Notes: generated by a model from the sequence alone, not told the origin. Positions 23,571 to 32,182 are shown, numbered from the stretch's first letter. The stretch: DNA of 64,000 nt from Comamonas piscis (GCF_014109725.1 NZ_CP058554.1:2542001-2606000), one strand, 5' to 3'. Numbers and translations are program-made.

Positions 23571-26500
23571 AGTTCCGGATTTCCGCCTGGTCCATCCAGA
23601 ACCCAATCCCGGTGGTGGTGCTGTTTATCGCCATCCTGGTCGCGGGGCTGATGGCCTACCGGGCTATGCCGATCAAGCTTTACCCGGATGTGTCCTTCCC
23701 CATCGTGCAGGTGGCAGTGGCCCTGCCCAGCGCGGCAGCGACCGAGGTGGAAACCCAGGTCACCCGGGTGGTGGAAGACGGCGTGGCCAATGTGGCGCGG
23801 GTCAAGCATGTGATCTCGACGGTGACCCAGGGCATGTCTCTGACCTTGGTGGAGTTTGAGATTGGCCTGGACCCGCAGCGCGCGGTGGATGAGGTGCGTG
23901 CAGCAGTGGACCGGGTGCGCGCCAATTTGCCGGCCAGCATTGAGCCGCCGATTGTGGAGCGCCTGGACTTTGATTCCATGCCCTTGCTGACCTATGCGGT
24001 ATCGGCGCCGGGCATGGACGATGTGGAATTGAACTGGTTCATCGAGGATGTGGTGGCGCGCAAGCTGGTGGCGCTGACGGGGGTGGGCCAGGTGACCCAG
24101 GTGGGAGGGGTGGCCCGCGACATTACCGTGACCCTGGACCCCGCCAAGCTGCAGGCGCTGGGGCTGACGGCGGTGGCTGTGAACGAAGCGCTGCGCGCCC
24201 ACAACCTGGATGCATCGGGTGGCCGCACGCAGATTGGCGCGCAGGAGCAGCAGGTGCGTATCCTCGCTGCCGCTCCATCGGTGCAAGATCTGGAGCAGCT
24301 GGTGATTGCTACGCGTGACGGCCGCCATCTGCGCCTGGGCGATGTGGCCACAGTGGCCAGCGGCGCGAGCGACCGGCGCGGTTTTGCCGCACTGAATGGC
24401 GAGGCGGTGGTGGGTTTTCAGGTGATGAAGACCAAGGCCGCATCGGATGTGAATGTGGAGACGGCGGTGGCCAAGGCGGTGGCCGCGCTGGCCAAGGAGC
24501 AGCCGGGCGTGACCTACCAATTGGTGTCGTCCGGCGCCAAAAACACCCGCGAGAGCTTTGATGCCACGGTAGCGACCTTGCTCGAAGGCATGCTGCTGGC
24601 GGCGGTGGTGGTGTTCATGTTCTTGCGCGACTGGCGCGCCACCTTGATTGCGGCGGTGGCCATGCCGATCTCGCTGATCCCCACGTTTGCGGTGATCCAT
24701 TGGCTGGGCTATTCGCTCAATATGCTCTCCCTGCTGGCATTGACCTTGGTGATCGGCGTGCTGGTCGATGATGCCATCGTCGAGGTGGAGAACATCCAAA
24801 AGCGGGTGCAGGCGGGGGCATCGCCCTGGCGTGCATCGATGGAGGGGGCGGACGCGATTGGCCTGGCGGTGGTAGCGACCACCTTGGCCATTGCCGTGGT
24901 GTTTTTGCCCGTCGCCTTTATGGGCGGCTATGCCGGGCCGTACTTCCGCGAGTTCGGGGTGACGGTGGCCGTGTCGGTGATGTTCTCGCTGCTGGTGGCG
25001 CGCCTCTTGTCGCCGCTGATGTGTGCCTATTTGCTCAAGCCATCTGCCCAGCCGCATCCGCACAAGCCTTTTGTGGGCCGCTACCGCCGGCTGGTGGAGT
25101 GGACCTTGGCGCACCGCTGGCTGTCGATTGGCGGCGGGGTGCTGATTTTTGTCGGCTCGCTGGTGCTGGCCTCGTTGCTGCCCACCGGCTTTGCGCCCAA
25201 GGGCGATGGCGGCACGGTACAGATCAGCCTGCAAGGGGCGCCGGGTGCCACGACCGAAGACATGCGCGCATCCGCAGCCAGCCTGACGCGTTTGTTGCGC
25301 CAGCAGGGCGATGTGCAGGATGTGTTTGTCAGCGTGGGCAGCAGCCAGCGCGATGGCGATCCGCGCAAGGGCTCGGTGATTGTGCAGCTCAAATCGCCAA
25401 GGTCAATGACAACCAAGGCCTTCCAGGAGCATATGCGGCCCCTGCTGCTGCAGGTGCCCGATGTGCGGCTGAGCTACAGCGAAAGCGAAGGGGGCGGCAC
25501 GCAGAACCTGCAGGTGATCTTGGGCGGCCATGATGGCGACTTGTTGCGCCGCACCGCCGCAGACGCCGAGCGCGAGCTGCGCAGCCTGCCGATGCTGGCC
25601 AATGTGCACCAGGTGGCGCCCAACCCGGGCCCCGAGCTGGTGATACGGCTCAAGCCCGATGCGGCCGCGCGCCTGGGCGTAACCCCCGATGTGGTGGCCG
25701 AGGTGGCGCGCATGGCCAGCCTGGGCGACCTGGATGCGACGGCCTCCAAGTTCAACACCGGGCGCCAGCGCCTGGCTGTGCGGGTGCGGCTGCCCCAGGA
25801 TGCCCTGCGGGATCTGGATGGTATTGGCGCGCTGCGGGTGCCCACGGGGCAGGGCGGCACGGTGCCCTTGTCTGCCGTGGCGGACATGCATTTCCAGGTC
25901 GGCGAATCGCACATCGACCGCTTTGACCGCGAGCGCCGCATCACCCTGGAGGCGGAGGTGAATGGCGTGTCGCTGGGCCAGGCCAATGCGGCCGTGGATG
26001 CGCTGCCGTTCTTGAAGCACCTGCCCGAGGGCGTATCGCGCCCGCTCTATGGCGATGCCGAAGGCATGCAGGAGCTGTTTGCCAGCTTTGGCCTGGCGAT
26101 CATGGCGGGGGTGGGGCTGATCTTTGGGGTGCTGATCTTGCTGTTCCGCAGCTTTGTCAAACCGGTTGTCATCCTGGCGGCGCTCCCGCTGTCCTTGGCG
26201 GGCGCCTTTCTGGCTTTGCTGGCGACGGGTGGGGAGCTGAACCTGCCGGTGCTGATTGGCTTGCTGATGCTGATGGGCCTGGCGGCCAAGAACTCGATCC
26301 TGCTGGTGGAGCATGCGGTGGAGGCCGAGCGCATGGGCAAGAGCCAGACCGAAGCGCTATTGGATGCCGCGCATGAGCGGACCCGGCCCATCATCATGAC
26401 GACGATTGCGATGGCCATGGGCATGCTGCCCACCGCGCTGGGCGTGAGCAGCGGCTCGGAGTTCCGCCAGCCGCTGGCCGTCGCCGTGATTGGTGGCTTG

Positions 26501-26647
26501 GTGTCGTCCACGGCGCTGTCGCTGGTACTGGTGCCGGTGGTCTATGCGGTGATGGACGATTTTGAAAACTGGCTGCGGCCCAAGCTGGCCCGCTGGGTGA
26601 CTTTGCCCAGCGTCCAGGAGCAGCAGGCGCTGGAAGCGCAGAAATAA
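23567..26647 (+). CDS. RND multidrug efflux permease (HAE1 family)
   Basis: The product is 1026 residues, normal for an RND pump, with TM1 at about residues 12-30 (NPIPVVVLFIAILVAGLMA), the large periplasmic loops, and two sets of TM helices. The proton-relay residues are present: Asp-Asp in GVLVDDAIVEVENIQK (TM4) and Lys in MGLAAKNSILLVEHA (TM10). It uses the proton gradient to expel substrates through the adaptor and outer-membrane duct encoded just before it. The start overlaps the adaptor stop. Lipophilic drug export is the usual role, but the substrate cannot be read from the sequence. Confidence 0.95.
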   Translation: MKFRISAWSIQNPIPVVVLFIAILVAGLMAYRAMPIKLYPDVSFPIVQVAVALPSAAATEVETQVTRVVEDGVANVARVKHVISTVTQGMSLTLVEFEIGLDPQRAVDEVRAAVDRVRANLPASIEPPIVERLDFDSMPLLTYAVSAPGMDDVELNWFIEDVVARKLVALTGVGQVTQVGGVARDITVTLDPAKLQALGLTAVAVNEALRAHNLDASGGRTQIGAQEQQVRILAAAPSVQDLEQLVIATRDGRHLRLGDVATVASGASDRRGFAALNGEAVVGFQVMKTKAASDVNVETAVAKAVAALAKEQPGVTYQLVSSGAKNTRESFDATVATLLEGMLLAAVVVFMFLRDWRATLIAAVAMPISLIPTFAVIHWLGYSLNMLSLLALTLVIGVLVDDAIVEVENIQKRVQAGASPWRASMEGADAIGLAVVATTLAIAVVFLPVAFMGGYAGPYFREFGVTVAVSVMFSLLVARLLSPLMCAYLLKPSAQPHPHKPFVGRYRRLVEWTLAHRWLSIGGGVLIFVGSLVLASLLPTGFAPKGDGGTVQISLQGAPGATTEDMRASAASLTRLLRQQGDVQDVFVSVGSSQRDGDPRKGSVIVQLKSPRSMTTKAFQEHMRPLLLQVPDVRLSYSESEGGGTQNLQVILGGHDGDLLRRTAADAERELRSLPMLANVHQVAPNPGPELVIRLKPDAAARLGVTPDVVAEVARMASLGDLDATASKFNTGRQRLAVRVRLPQDALRDLDGIGALRVPTGQGGTVPLSAVADMHFQVGESHIDRFDRERRITLEAEVNGVSLGQANAAVDALPFLKHLPEGVSRPLYGDAEGMQELFASFGLAIMAGVGLIFGVLILLFRSFVKPVVILAALPLSLAGAFLALLATGGELNLPVLIGLLMLMGLAAKNSILLVEHAVEAERMGKSQTEALLDAAHERTRPIIMTTIAMAMGMLPTALGVSSGSEFRQPLAVAVIGGLVSSTALSLVLVPVVYAVMDDFENWLRPKLARWVTLPSVQEQQALEAQK

Positions 26648-26666
26648 GCGCGGCTTGCCTGCCGCC

Positions 26667-26720
26667 CCCGGCGCAGCCTCTGCGCCGGGAAACAAAAAGC
26701 CCGCTGATTCAAAGCGGGCT
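26667..26720. terminator. Hairpin pair between RND operon and a small leftward gene
   Basis: A GC-rich stem CCCGGCGCAG/CTGCGCCGGG lies at 26667-26689, and a second stem AGCCCGCT/AGCGGGCT at 26698-26720. Read leftward, the second stem is followed by TTTTTG (26693-26697), a good intrinsic terminator directly beyond the small gene's stop. Read rightward, neither stem has a strong T-run, so the RND operon may rely on the first stem or on Rho. Confidence 0.75.
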
Positions 26721-26725
26721 GTGTT

Positions 26726-26920
26726 TCACAAGCTGGAGTCCTTCCAATTGGGGACCGTAATGGGGCTGGTGAGTTGGTCAATCTTGGCGTCGATCAGCAT
26801 CATCTTGGCGTGCTCGGGCGTACCTTCCTGTGGGTTCTGCATCAAGAGACTGGCACCTTCGGTTTTAAGCCGGTCCAGATAATCGTCTTGCGCAGCAACC
26901 TCCTGCTTTCGTTGCGACAC
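26726..26920 (-). CDS. Small hypothetical protein, 64 aa
   Basis: Translation from the GTG at 26920 gives VSQRKQEVAAQDDYLDRLKT and a further 44 residues, ending PITVPNWKDSSL. AGGAAGG sits six bases before the GTG, a near-perfect ribosome binding site, and an intrinsic terminator follows the stop by five bases; both speak for a real gene. The protein is charged, mainly helical in the first half, and has no signal peptide or recognised domain. A longer frame reaching 26965 starts at a TTG without a ribosome site and is rejected. Confidence 0.6.
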   Translation of the reverse strand: MSQRKQEVAAQDDYLDRLKTEGASLLMQNPQEGTPEHAKMMLIDAKIDQLTSPITVPNWKDSSL

Positions 26921-27084
26921 GGCATACCTTCCTGTCAGGGCCACATCAACGGGCTCCAACAGCAACAGCTTAGTACGAAAGTAAGATTTATCCTATAGAT
27001 GCATTTGAATAGTCGATACTGTTACAAGTAGAGACGGCAGCAACAGCAAGGGTCAGCAAGCCATTAAATCCACCTCCCTACCGC

Positions 27085-27339
27085 TCAGCTCGCTGGCTGC
27101 TTGCTGCCCTTAGGACGGCCATCGGGCGCTCTCGCATCAGTATCAACCAGGCCTCGCTTCAGATCGGTATGCGCTTGCTCCATCTCGGGCGATGGCTGTG
27201 GGCTGGTTTCCCCCACGGACTGGTCTTTTTCGTGGGGCATCTTGGCCTGCGTACCAGGGTCATGGGGCTGCTGTTTGCGGGTGGTATTGATCTTGGTTTC
27301 TTCGCTGTCGGGCGGGGTGTGGGGGTCTTTGTCGGGCAT
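27085..27339 (-). CDS. Small hydrophilic, probably disordered protein, 84 aa
   Basis: The ATG at 27339 is preceded by GGAGGATAT, an excellent ribosome site, and gives a protein rich in Pro, Glu, Lys, Gln and Asp (MPDKDPHTPPDSEETK; C-terminus DTDARAPDGRPKGSKQPAS) with no hydrophobic core. It is very likely unstructured. I do not recognise a family; short proteins of this type in betaproteobacteria are often stress-related, which is only a guess. The gene is divergent from the DUF883-type gene, sharing a 225-base promoter region. Confidence 0.6.
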   Translation of the reverse strand: MPDKDPHTPPDSEETKINTTRKQQPHDPGTQAKMPHEKDQSVGETSPQPSPEMEQAHTDLKRGLVDTDARAPDGRPKGSKQPAS

Positions 27340-27564
27340 ATATCCTCCAGGGGTTTGGATGCATGGTGGCCCAGGCGACACGGCTTGTGTGTAGGAAAAC
27401 CGGGGGCACATGCTGTGCGTCAAAGCAGGGTTTGGCGCTACCGCTGCGGATACCAAGAGCCTTGCACGCAGATCCGGGCCGCTTTCCTACATGGCGTTAG
27501 TTTGTCTTTCTATAAGGTAATACCCAGAGCACATTTTGGGCTTCCGTACAAGAAAGGAACAAAC

Positions 27565-27867
27565 ATGTTTTTCAAGAAGCGACAAGTCAGCCTCGCCGAT
27601 GTGAAGGGCGATGTCGACCAACTGGTGGGCGATGTGCGTGCACTGCTGTCCGTCAAGGAACTCGATGCGATCCCTGAGATCAAGCGCATTCGCGAACGCA
27701 TGGATGAAGGCATGGGCATGGCCCGTGATTCCGCATCCCGTGCCATTGCGCAGACCAAGCACACGGCCGCGTGTACCGATAAGTACGCCCATGACGAGCC
27801 TTGGCACATCGCAGGTGCAGCCTTGGCCATCGGTGTGGTGCTGGGCTACACTGCCTGCCGCCGCTGA
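27565..27867 (+). CDS. DUF883 (ElaB/YgaM/YqjD-like) membrane-anchored protein
   Basis: The 100-residue product has the family layout: an N-terminal helical part with VKGDVDQLVGDVRALLSVKE, a coiled-coil middle, and a C-terminal single membrane segment after the DEPWHIAGAALAIGVVLGY motif, ending in CRR. ElaB-type proteins are tail-anchored inner-membrane proteins associated with ribosomes in stationary phase in E. coli. AAAGGA lies eight bases before the ATG, and a hairpin follows the stop. A fused longer reading to the left has no ribosome site. Confidence 0.85.
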   Translation: MFFKKRQVSLADVKGDVDQLVGDVRALLSVKELDAIPEIKRIRERMDEGMGMARDSASRAIAQTKHTAACTDKYAHDEPWHIAGAALAIGVVLGYTACRR

Positions 27868-27879
27868 TCGCTGATCTTT

Positions 27880-27900
27880 GGAGCCGGGTTTGCCGGCTCC
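27880..27900 (+). terminator. Hairpin after the DUF883 gene
   Basis: GGAGCCGG (27880-27887) pairs with CCGGCTCC (27893-27900) around a five-base loop. The downstream tract TTGCGCTGTTTC is only weakly T-rich, so termination efficiency is uncertain. Confidence 0.6.
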
Positions 27901-28146
27901 TTGCGCTGTTTCGCACGCCATGTCCCTGCTGCACCTCTATTGGGCGGCAGGGATTTTTTGTGCCTTAAGGCCATATAGTCCGCACCGCCAAGGCCCCACG
28001 ATATAGGCCATGCTTAGGTGCCGGCTTTAGCGCCCGGCGATGGTTCAGACATGCCAAGGCCGTATAGCTGTTAGACCACTTTTCTCATGGCACATGGTGG
28101 TCGCTGCCTCCAGGATGCGTGTTCTATAACACGAAAGGATGCTGCT

Positions 28147-29268
28147 ATGCCATGGATTGATCATTGCCTATCTATCAGAGGTGGCGCGCTCAGCGGGGCT
28201 GCTTCTTCTCTCAGATGCCATCCTGTCCAACGGGCTGTTGCAGAGGGAAAATACCGTACGCCCTTCCTGCAGGGCTTTATCAGCCTTTCCAAGTTTAAGC
28301 AGATGTGCCGCGTGGTCAGCCTCTCGGGGATCTGTTGCTACGTTCCGGGCGTGTTGGCCGCCGCCCTTTCAGAGCACTTTTATGAAGAGGCGCCCGAGGC
28401 AGTGCTTGCGTATTGGACCGATGAAAAGCTGCGAGCCGTCAATGACAAAGGCGATGTGCCCATCAAGCCACCGGTGGCAGATCCGCTTGATTCAGATGGC
28501 GACGCCTGGGAGCGAATCGGCGCTTCACCTCCAGGCTTAGGTCGGTTGTTCTTTGTGCGACCCAATGGCCAAGACGCCTCCTGCACCGCGACCGTTGTCG
28601 AGGCTGCCTCCAGCGACGTGATAGTTACAGCGATGCACTGTCTGCACACTCGCAGCGAGCAAGGCGATGATGCATGGAGCGACCGCCTTCTGTTCTTGCC
28701 GGCCTTCCGCGATGGGGCCGGTCCGCAGGGGCGCTACACGATTCGTCGCCTGGTGGCGCCGGAGGGCGCTTTGGAGTCGGAGCAAGATGGCGCATTCCTG
28801 CAGGCGCGAGCCAGCAGCGAAGGAGCGAAGGTGGGCGATGTCGCCGGACAGCAAGCCATTCGTTTCGATGCACCGCTGACTGCAGGCCCACGCATTACCT
28901 TTGGCTACCCGGTCTGGGCCAATGCTTATGGCATCCTGCCGCCTCCGCCGCCCTACGACCTGGGCAACCCGGAGTACTCCGGTCAGCGACTCGCATACTG
29001 TGCGACGCAGCGCCCAGTTATCAACGGCTGCAAGGCGTTTGGCAGTGACATCGATCGAGAGTGGGGCATGCCCTGCGTGCAAGGGCCAGGATCCAGCGGT
29101 GGCCCCGCGATGATCGATTTCGACTTCGATACCGGGCTTGGCACCGTGGTGGGTACGAACAATATGGGAGTGGTGGTGGACGAGCGCGCCAACCTCTGCG
29201 CCAACCCACTGGATGAAGCCGGGCGCGAGGCGTTTGAATACATCAACCGCACCAGCCCTCGAGGCTAG
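28147..29268 (+). CDS. Trypsin-like serine protease, probably exported
   Basis: From the ATG at 28147 the product has 373 residues. The chymotrypsin-fold triad is visible: His164 in VIVTAMHCLH, probable Asp214 in EQDGAFLQ, and Ser317 in GPGSSGGPAMI. Cys146 and Cys165 frame the His as in other members, and Cys285/295/310 may form further disulfides, which fits a periplasmic or secreted enzyme. The start is uncertain: 28147 has AAAGGA seven bases upstream but puts 50 odd residues before the hydrophobic stretch VVSLSGICCYVPGVLAAALS, which looks like a signal peptide beginning at Met53 (28303) with a poor ribosome site. No partner gene is evident next to it. Confidence 0.8.
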   Translation: MPWIDHCLSIRGGALSGAASSLRCHPVQRAVAEGKYRTPFLQGFISLSKFKQMCRVVSLSGICCYVPGVLAAALSEHFYEEAPEAVLAYWTDEKLRAVNDKGDVPIKPPVADPLDSDGDAWERIGASPPGLGRLFFVRPNGQDASCTATVVEAASSDVIVTAMHCLHTRSEQGDDAWSDRLLFLPAFRDGAGPQGRYTIRRLVAPEGALESEQDGAFLQARASSEGAKVGDVAGQQAIRFDAPLTAGPRITFGYPVWANAYGILPPPPPYDLGNPEYSGQRLAYCATQRPVINGCKAFGSDIDREWGMPCVQGPGSSGGPAMIDFDFDTGLGTVVGTNNMGVVVDERANLCANPLDEAGREAFEYINRTSPRG

Positions 29269-29287
29269 CCCACACCTCTGACGCTGG

Positions 29288-29761
29288 CTAACGGCGAGGC
29301 ATCGTTTCGTCCGTCGATGTAGCAGGAGGCGCCTCCACCCGTTTGACCTGGGCATCTTGTTGGGCTTTCAGGTATGCGGCCTGGGCATCTATTTTGCAGA
29401 TGCCCACGGCATCACCGCGCATCTCGTTGCAGCGTTCTTTGGCCACGCGGTAGTCCGCATCGGCTCTGGCAATGCGCACTTGGTAGTTGTGGTCGGCATC
29501 GCCCAGTAGCTTGGCATCGCGCTCGGCCTGTGCCACACGCTGGCTGCCCTTGGCATCTTCAACACAAACCTGTTTGTCGTTGCCCTGCAGCGTTTGGCAA
29601 TGCGCCATGGCCGTGCTGTACTGGGCGGCGATCCGATTCGTCTCCGCACGGATTTCCTCATCGCTCATGGCCAAGACGGTGGCCGCAGCGCAGAGGCTGG
29701 CGAGTGCCATGCCGACTTTTGACAAAGCCAAAGAAGTGGGTTGGGGTCTCTTGGTCTGCAT
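29288..29761 (-). CDS. Exported coiled-coil protein with duplicated two-Cys unit
   Basis: The 157-residue product has a signal peptide (residues 1-31, core VGMALASLCAAATVLA). The mature part contains two copies of a helical unit: YSTAMAHC55 ... VC66VEDAKGSQRVAQAE and YRVAKERC111 ... IC122KIDAQAAYLKAQQ. In each, the two Cys are ten residues apart and followed by an Asp-Ala and a coiled-coil, so each unit probably closes with a disulfide in the periplasm. Similar proteins occur widely in Burkholderiales as hypothetical proteins. It is divergent from the pmd operon, with 200 bases between. Confidence 0.75.
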   Translation of the reverse strand: MQTKRPQPTSLALSKVGMALASLCAAATVLAMSDEEIRAETNRIAAQYSTAMAHCQTLQGNDKQVCVEDAKGSQRVAQAERDAKLLGDADHNYQVRIARADADYRVAKERCNEMRGDAVGICKIDAQAAYLKAQQDAQVKRVEAPPATSTDETMPRR

Positions 29762-29858
29762 GGCTACATGCTAGGAGGACGCGGCGCCTAGCCCTGACGG
29801 CAGCCGATGGCATCTGGCGTAGGACGGGCCGCTTTCCCCGCCACTCCCCATGCGTTCG

Positions 29859-29881
29859 AGCTATGCCTGCGGGTTATAGCT
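29859..29881. promoter_or_regulatory. LysR-type dyad upstream of the pmd operon (candidate)
   Basis: AGCTAT at 29859-29864 and ATAGCT at 29876-29881 form a perfect dyad with an 11-base spacer, the geometry of LysR T-N11-A boxes, 81 bases before the pmdU start. The right half overlaps a 12-mer (TATAGCTGCTAG, 29875-29886) shared with other intergenic regions of the window, so part of it may be a dispersed repeat and not an operator. Confidence 0.4.
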
Positions 29882-29961
29882 GCTAGGTCGCTGCACCCGT
29901 GGCTCTTTGCGGTGTCTATCCCCAGAATGGATACCTACAGAACAACAGGGGGAGCACAACC

Positions 29962-31164
29962 ATGCCAACAGCGATTCCTTGCCTGCTGATGCGGGGCGGT
30001 ACCTCCAAGGGGGCCTTCTTCAACGCTGCCGATCTGCCCCAGGATGCGCCCACGCGGGACCGGGTGCTGCTCGCGGCGATGGGCTCGCCCGACCGCCGGC
30101 AGATCGACGGCGTCGGCGGAGGGCATTCGCTGACCAGCAAGATTGGCATTGTCAGCCTGTCTGCGCAGGCAGGGGTTGACCTCGAGTTTCTATTTGCCCA
30201 GGTGCAGCCCGACCAGCAAATGGTTGATACCCGCCCCAACTGCGGCAATATGCTCGCCGCTGCGGTCCCTTTTGCACTGGCCAGCGGCATGCTCCAGGCC
30301 CAAGGCGAGCGTGCCACTTTTCGTGTGTTGGCCCGCAACACCGGCATGTTGGCTGATATCAGCGTGCCGCTGTCTGCCGGCCAGCTGGCAGATGGCGGAG
30401 ACGCCCGGATTGATGGGGTACCAGGCAGCGCTGCCCCGATTGACATCTGCTTTCTAGAGACAGCGGGTTCGATCTGCAAGCAGTTGCTGCCCACCGGCCA
30501 CCCACGAGAGCGCATGTCCGTGGCGGGCGAGGGCTTTGCGCCATTCAGCCTGGAGGTCACCTGTATCGACAACGGCATGCCCTTGGTGATCTTCAAGGCG
30601 GCCGACATGGGCGTCAGCGGCCATGAGACAGTGGCCGAGCTGGAGGCCAACACGGACCTGCGGCGCCGGATGGAGGCGCTGCGTCTCCATGCCGCGCAGG
30701 CCATGGGCCTGGGCGATGTCGCCGCCAGCAACTACCCCAAGATGACCATGGTGGCGCCGCCCCGGCAAGGCGGGGCGATCAGCACGCGCAGCTTCATCCC
30801 CCATGTCTGCCACGAGAGCATTGGCGTTCTGGCGGCCGTTACCGTCGGCACGGCGATCAGCCTGCCCGGCTCCATCTGCGAAGGGCTGGCCCAGCGGCCA
30901 GCAGACGCAGAAGTCGAAACGGTTGCCATCGAGCATCCCTCGGGGGTGCTGAGCGTGCGGCTGGGCCGTGCTGCCGCACAGGCGGATGCACCACCCCAGG
31001 TGGCCTTGCTGCGCACAGCACGGCTGCTGATGCGAGGCGAAGTGATGGTGCCCAGCGCTGTCTGGGCGGGGCGCGCATGCCGCGACACCGCAGGACGCCC
31101 AACTGTGGCACCCGTCCCCCAGCTACCCGAAAAAACAAATGGAGGAGCAACCCATGATCATTGA
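29962..31164 (+). CDS. pmdU: 4-oxalomesaconate tautomerase (PrpF-fold)
   Basis: The 400-residue product has the PrpF/GalD-family opening MPTAIPCLLMRGGTSKGAFF, QIDGVGGGHSLTSKIGIV, and the Cys-containing DTRPNCGNMLAAAVPFAL. As first gene of a protocatechuate 4,5-cleavage operon it should be PmdU, which shifts the double bond of 4-oxalomesaconate so that the hydratase can act. The ATG at 29962 has GGGGGAG eight bases upstream. Its end overlaps the start of pmdE by 11 bases, indicating translational coupling. In Comamonas sp. E6, as I recall, a transporter gene (pmdK) lies between pmdU and pmdE; here it is absent. Confidence 0.92.
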   Translation: MPTAIPCLLMRGGTSKGAFFNAADLPQDAPTRDRVLLAAMGSPDRRQIDGVGGGHSLTSKIGIVSLSAQAGVDLEFLFAQVQPDQQMVDTRPNCGNMLAAAVPFALASGMLQAQGERATFRVLARNTGMLADISVPLSAGQLADGGDARIDGVPGSAAPIDICFLETAGSICKQLLPTGHPRERMSVAGEGFAPFSLEVTCIDNGMPLVIFKAADMGVSGHETVAELEANTDLRRRMEALRLHAAQAMGLGDVAASNYPKMTMVAPPRQGGAISTRSFIPHVCHESIGVLAAVTVGTAISLPGSICEGLAQRPADAEVETVAIEHPSGVLSVRLGRAAAQADAPPQVALLRTARLLMRGEVMVPSAVWAGRACRDTAGRPTVAPVPQLPEKTNGGATHDH

Positions 31165-32182
31165 CGTACACGGACACTACACGACCGCACCAGCGGCCTT
31201 GGGCCAGTGGCGCGACCTGCAGATGGCCGGTCTCCAGGACCCGCGCAGAACGCCGGGTGCCGCTGATCTGCGCATCAGCGATGACGAGATTCGCGAGACG
31301 ATCGAAAACAACCAGCTCCGACTGATGCGCGAGCGCGGCCTGGACCTGACGGTGTTCAGCCCGCGTGCCAGCTTCATGGCCCATCACATCGGTGATTTTG
31401 AGACATCGAGTGCCTGGGCCGAGGTCTGCAATGAGCTGTGCTTTCGGGTCAGCGAGCTATATCCCGCGCACTTTGTACCTGCCGCGATGCTGCCGCAGTC
31501 GCCCGGTGTGGACCCCCGCAGCTGCATCACCGAGTTAGTCCGTTGTGTAGAGCAGTACGGCAATGTGGCGATCAACCTCAACCCCGATCCCTCGGGCGGG
31601 CACTGGTCCGCACCGCCGCTGTCCGACCGCTCCTGGTACCCCATCTACGAGAAGATGGTGGAGTACGACATTCCCGCGATGGTGCATGTCTCCACCAGCT
31701 GCAATGCCTGTTTTCACACCACCGGCGCGCACTACCTGAATGCCGATACGACGGCCTTCATGCAGTGCCTGGACAGCGCACTGTTCCAGGACTTTCCCAG
31801 CTTGCGCTTTCTGATCCCCCATGGCGGTGGGGCCGTGCCTTACCACTGGGGGCGCTTTCGGGGGCTGGCGCAGGCGCTGAACAAGCCTTTGCTGGAAGCG
31901 CATCTGCTGAACAACGTATTTTTTGATACCTGCGTCTACCACCAAGCGGGCATTGATCTGCTCAGCCGGGTGATCCCGGTGAAGAACATTCTGTTTGCCA
32001 GCGAAATGGTGGGCGCGGTGCGCGGTATCGATCCGCAAACGGGCCACTACTTCGACGACACCAAACGCTATATCGAAGCGACGCCACACCTCAGCCACGA
32101 GGACCGCAGCCAGGTCTATGAGCACAATGCGCGCCGCGTGTTTCCGCGCCTGGATGCCATTCTTCAACGGCAGGGTCGCTGA
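31154..32182 (+). CDS. pmdE: 4-oxalomesaconate hydratase
   Basis: The product is 342 residues of the amidohydrolase superfamily, starting MIIDVHGHYTTAPAALGQWR, very close to LigJ-type hydratases. Metal-site residues are visible: the HGH of the first strand (D-x-H-x-H), the central His residues in MVHVSTSCNACFH and IPHGGGAVPYHWGRFRG, with the terminal helix NARRVFPRL. It adds water to 4-oxalomesaconate to give 4-carboxy-4-hydroxy-2-oxoadipate. The ATG at 31154 has GGAGGA seven bases upstream, within the end of pmdU. Confidence 0.95.
   Translation: MIIDVHGHYTTAPAALGQWRDLQMAGLQDPRRTPGAADLRISDDEIRETIENNQLRLMRERGLDLTVFSPRASFMAHHIGDFETSSAWAEVCNELCFRVSELYPAHFVPAAMLPQSPGVDPRSCITELVRCVEQYGNVAINLNPDPSGGHWSAPPLSDRSWYPIYEKMVEYDIPAMVHVSTSCNACFHTTGAHYLNADTTAFMQCLDSALFQDFPSLRFLIPHGGGAVPYHWGRFRGLAQALNKPLLEAHLLNNVFFDTCVYHQAGIDLLSRVIPVKNILFASEMVGAVRGIDPQTGHYFDDTKRYIEATPHLSHEDRSQVYEHNARRVFPRLDAILQRQGR

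Noticed and set aside
23288..25234. 648-codon leftward frame opposite the RND genes
   Set aside because: Antisense shadow of the adaptor and pump genes; the translation is His/Gln/Arg-rich with no motif.
27169..27564. Leftward part of a long rightward frame before the DUF883 gene
   Set aside because: It overlaps the small disordered-protein gene, which has a strong ribosome site; the DUF883 protein starts at its own well-placed ATG at 27565.
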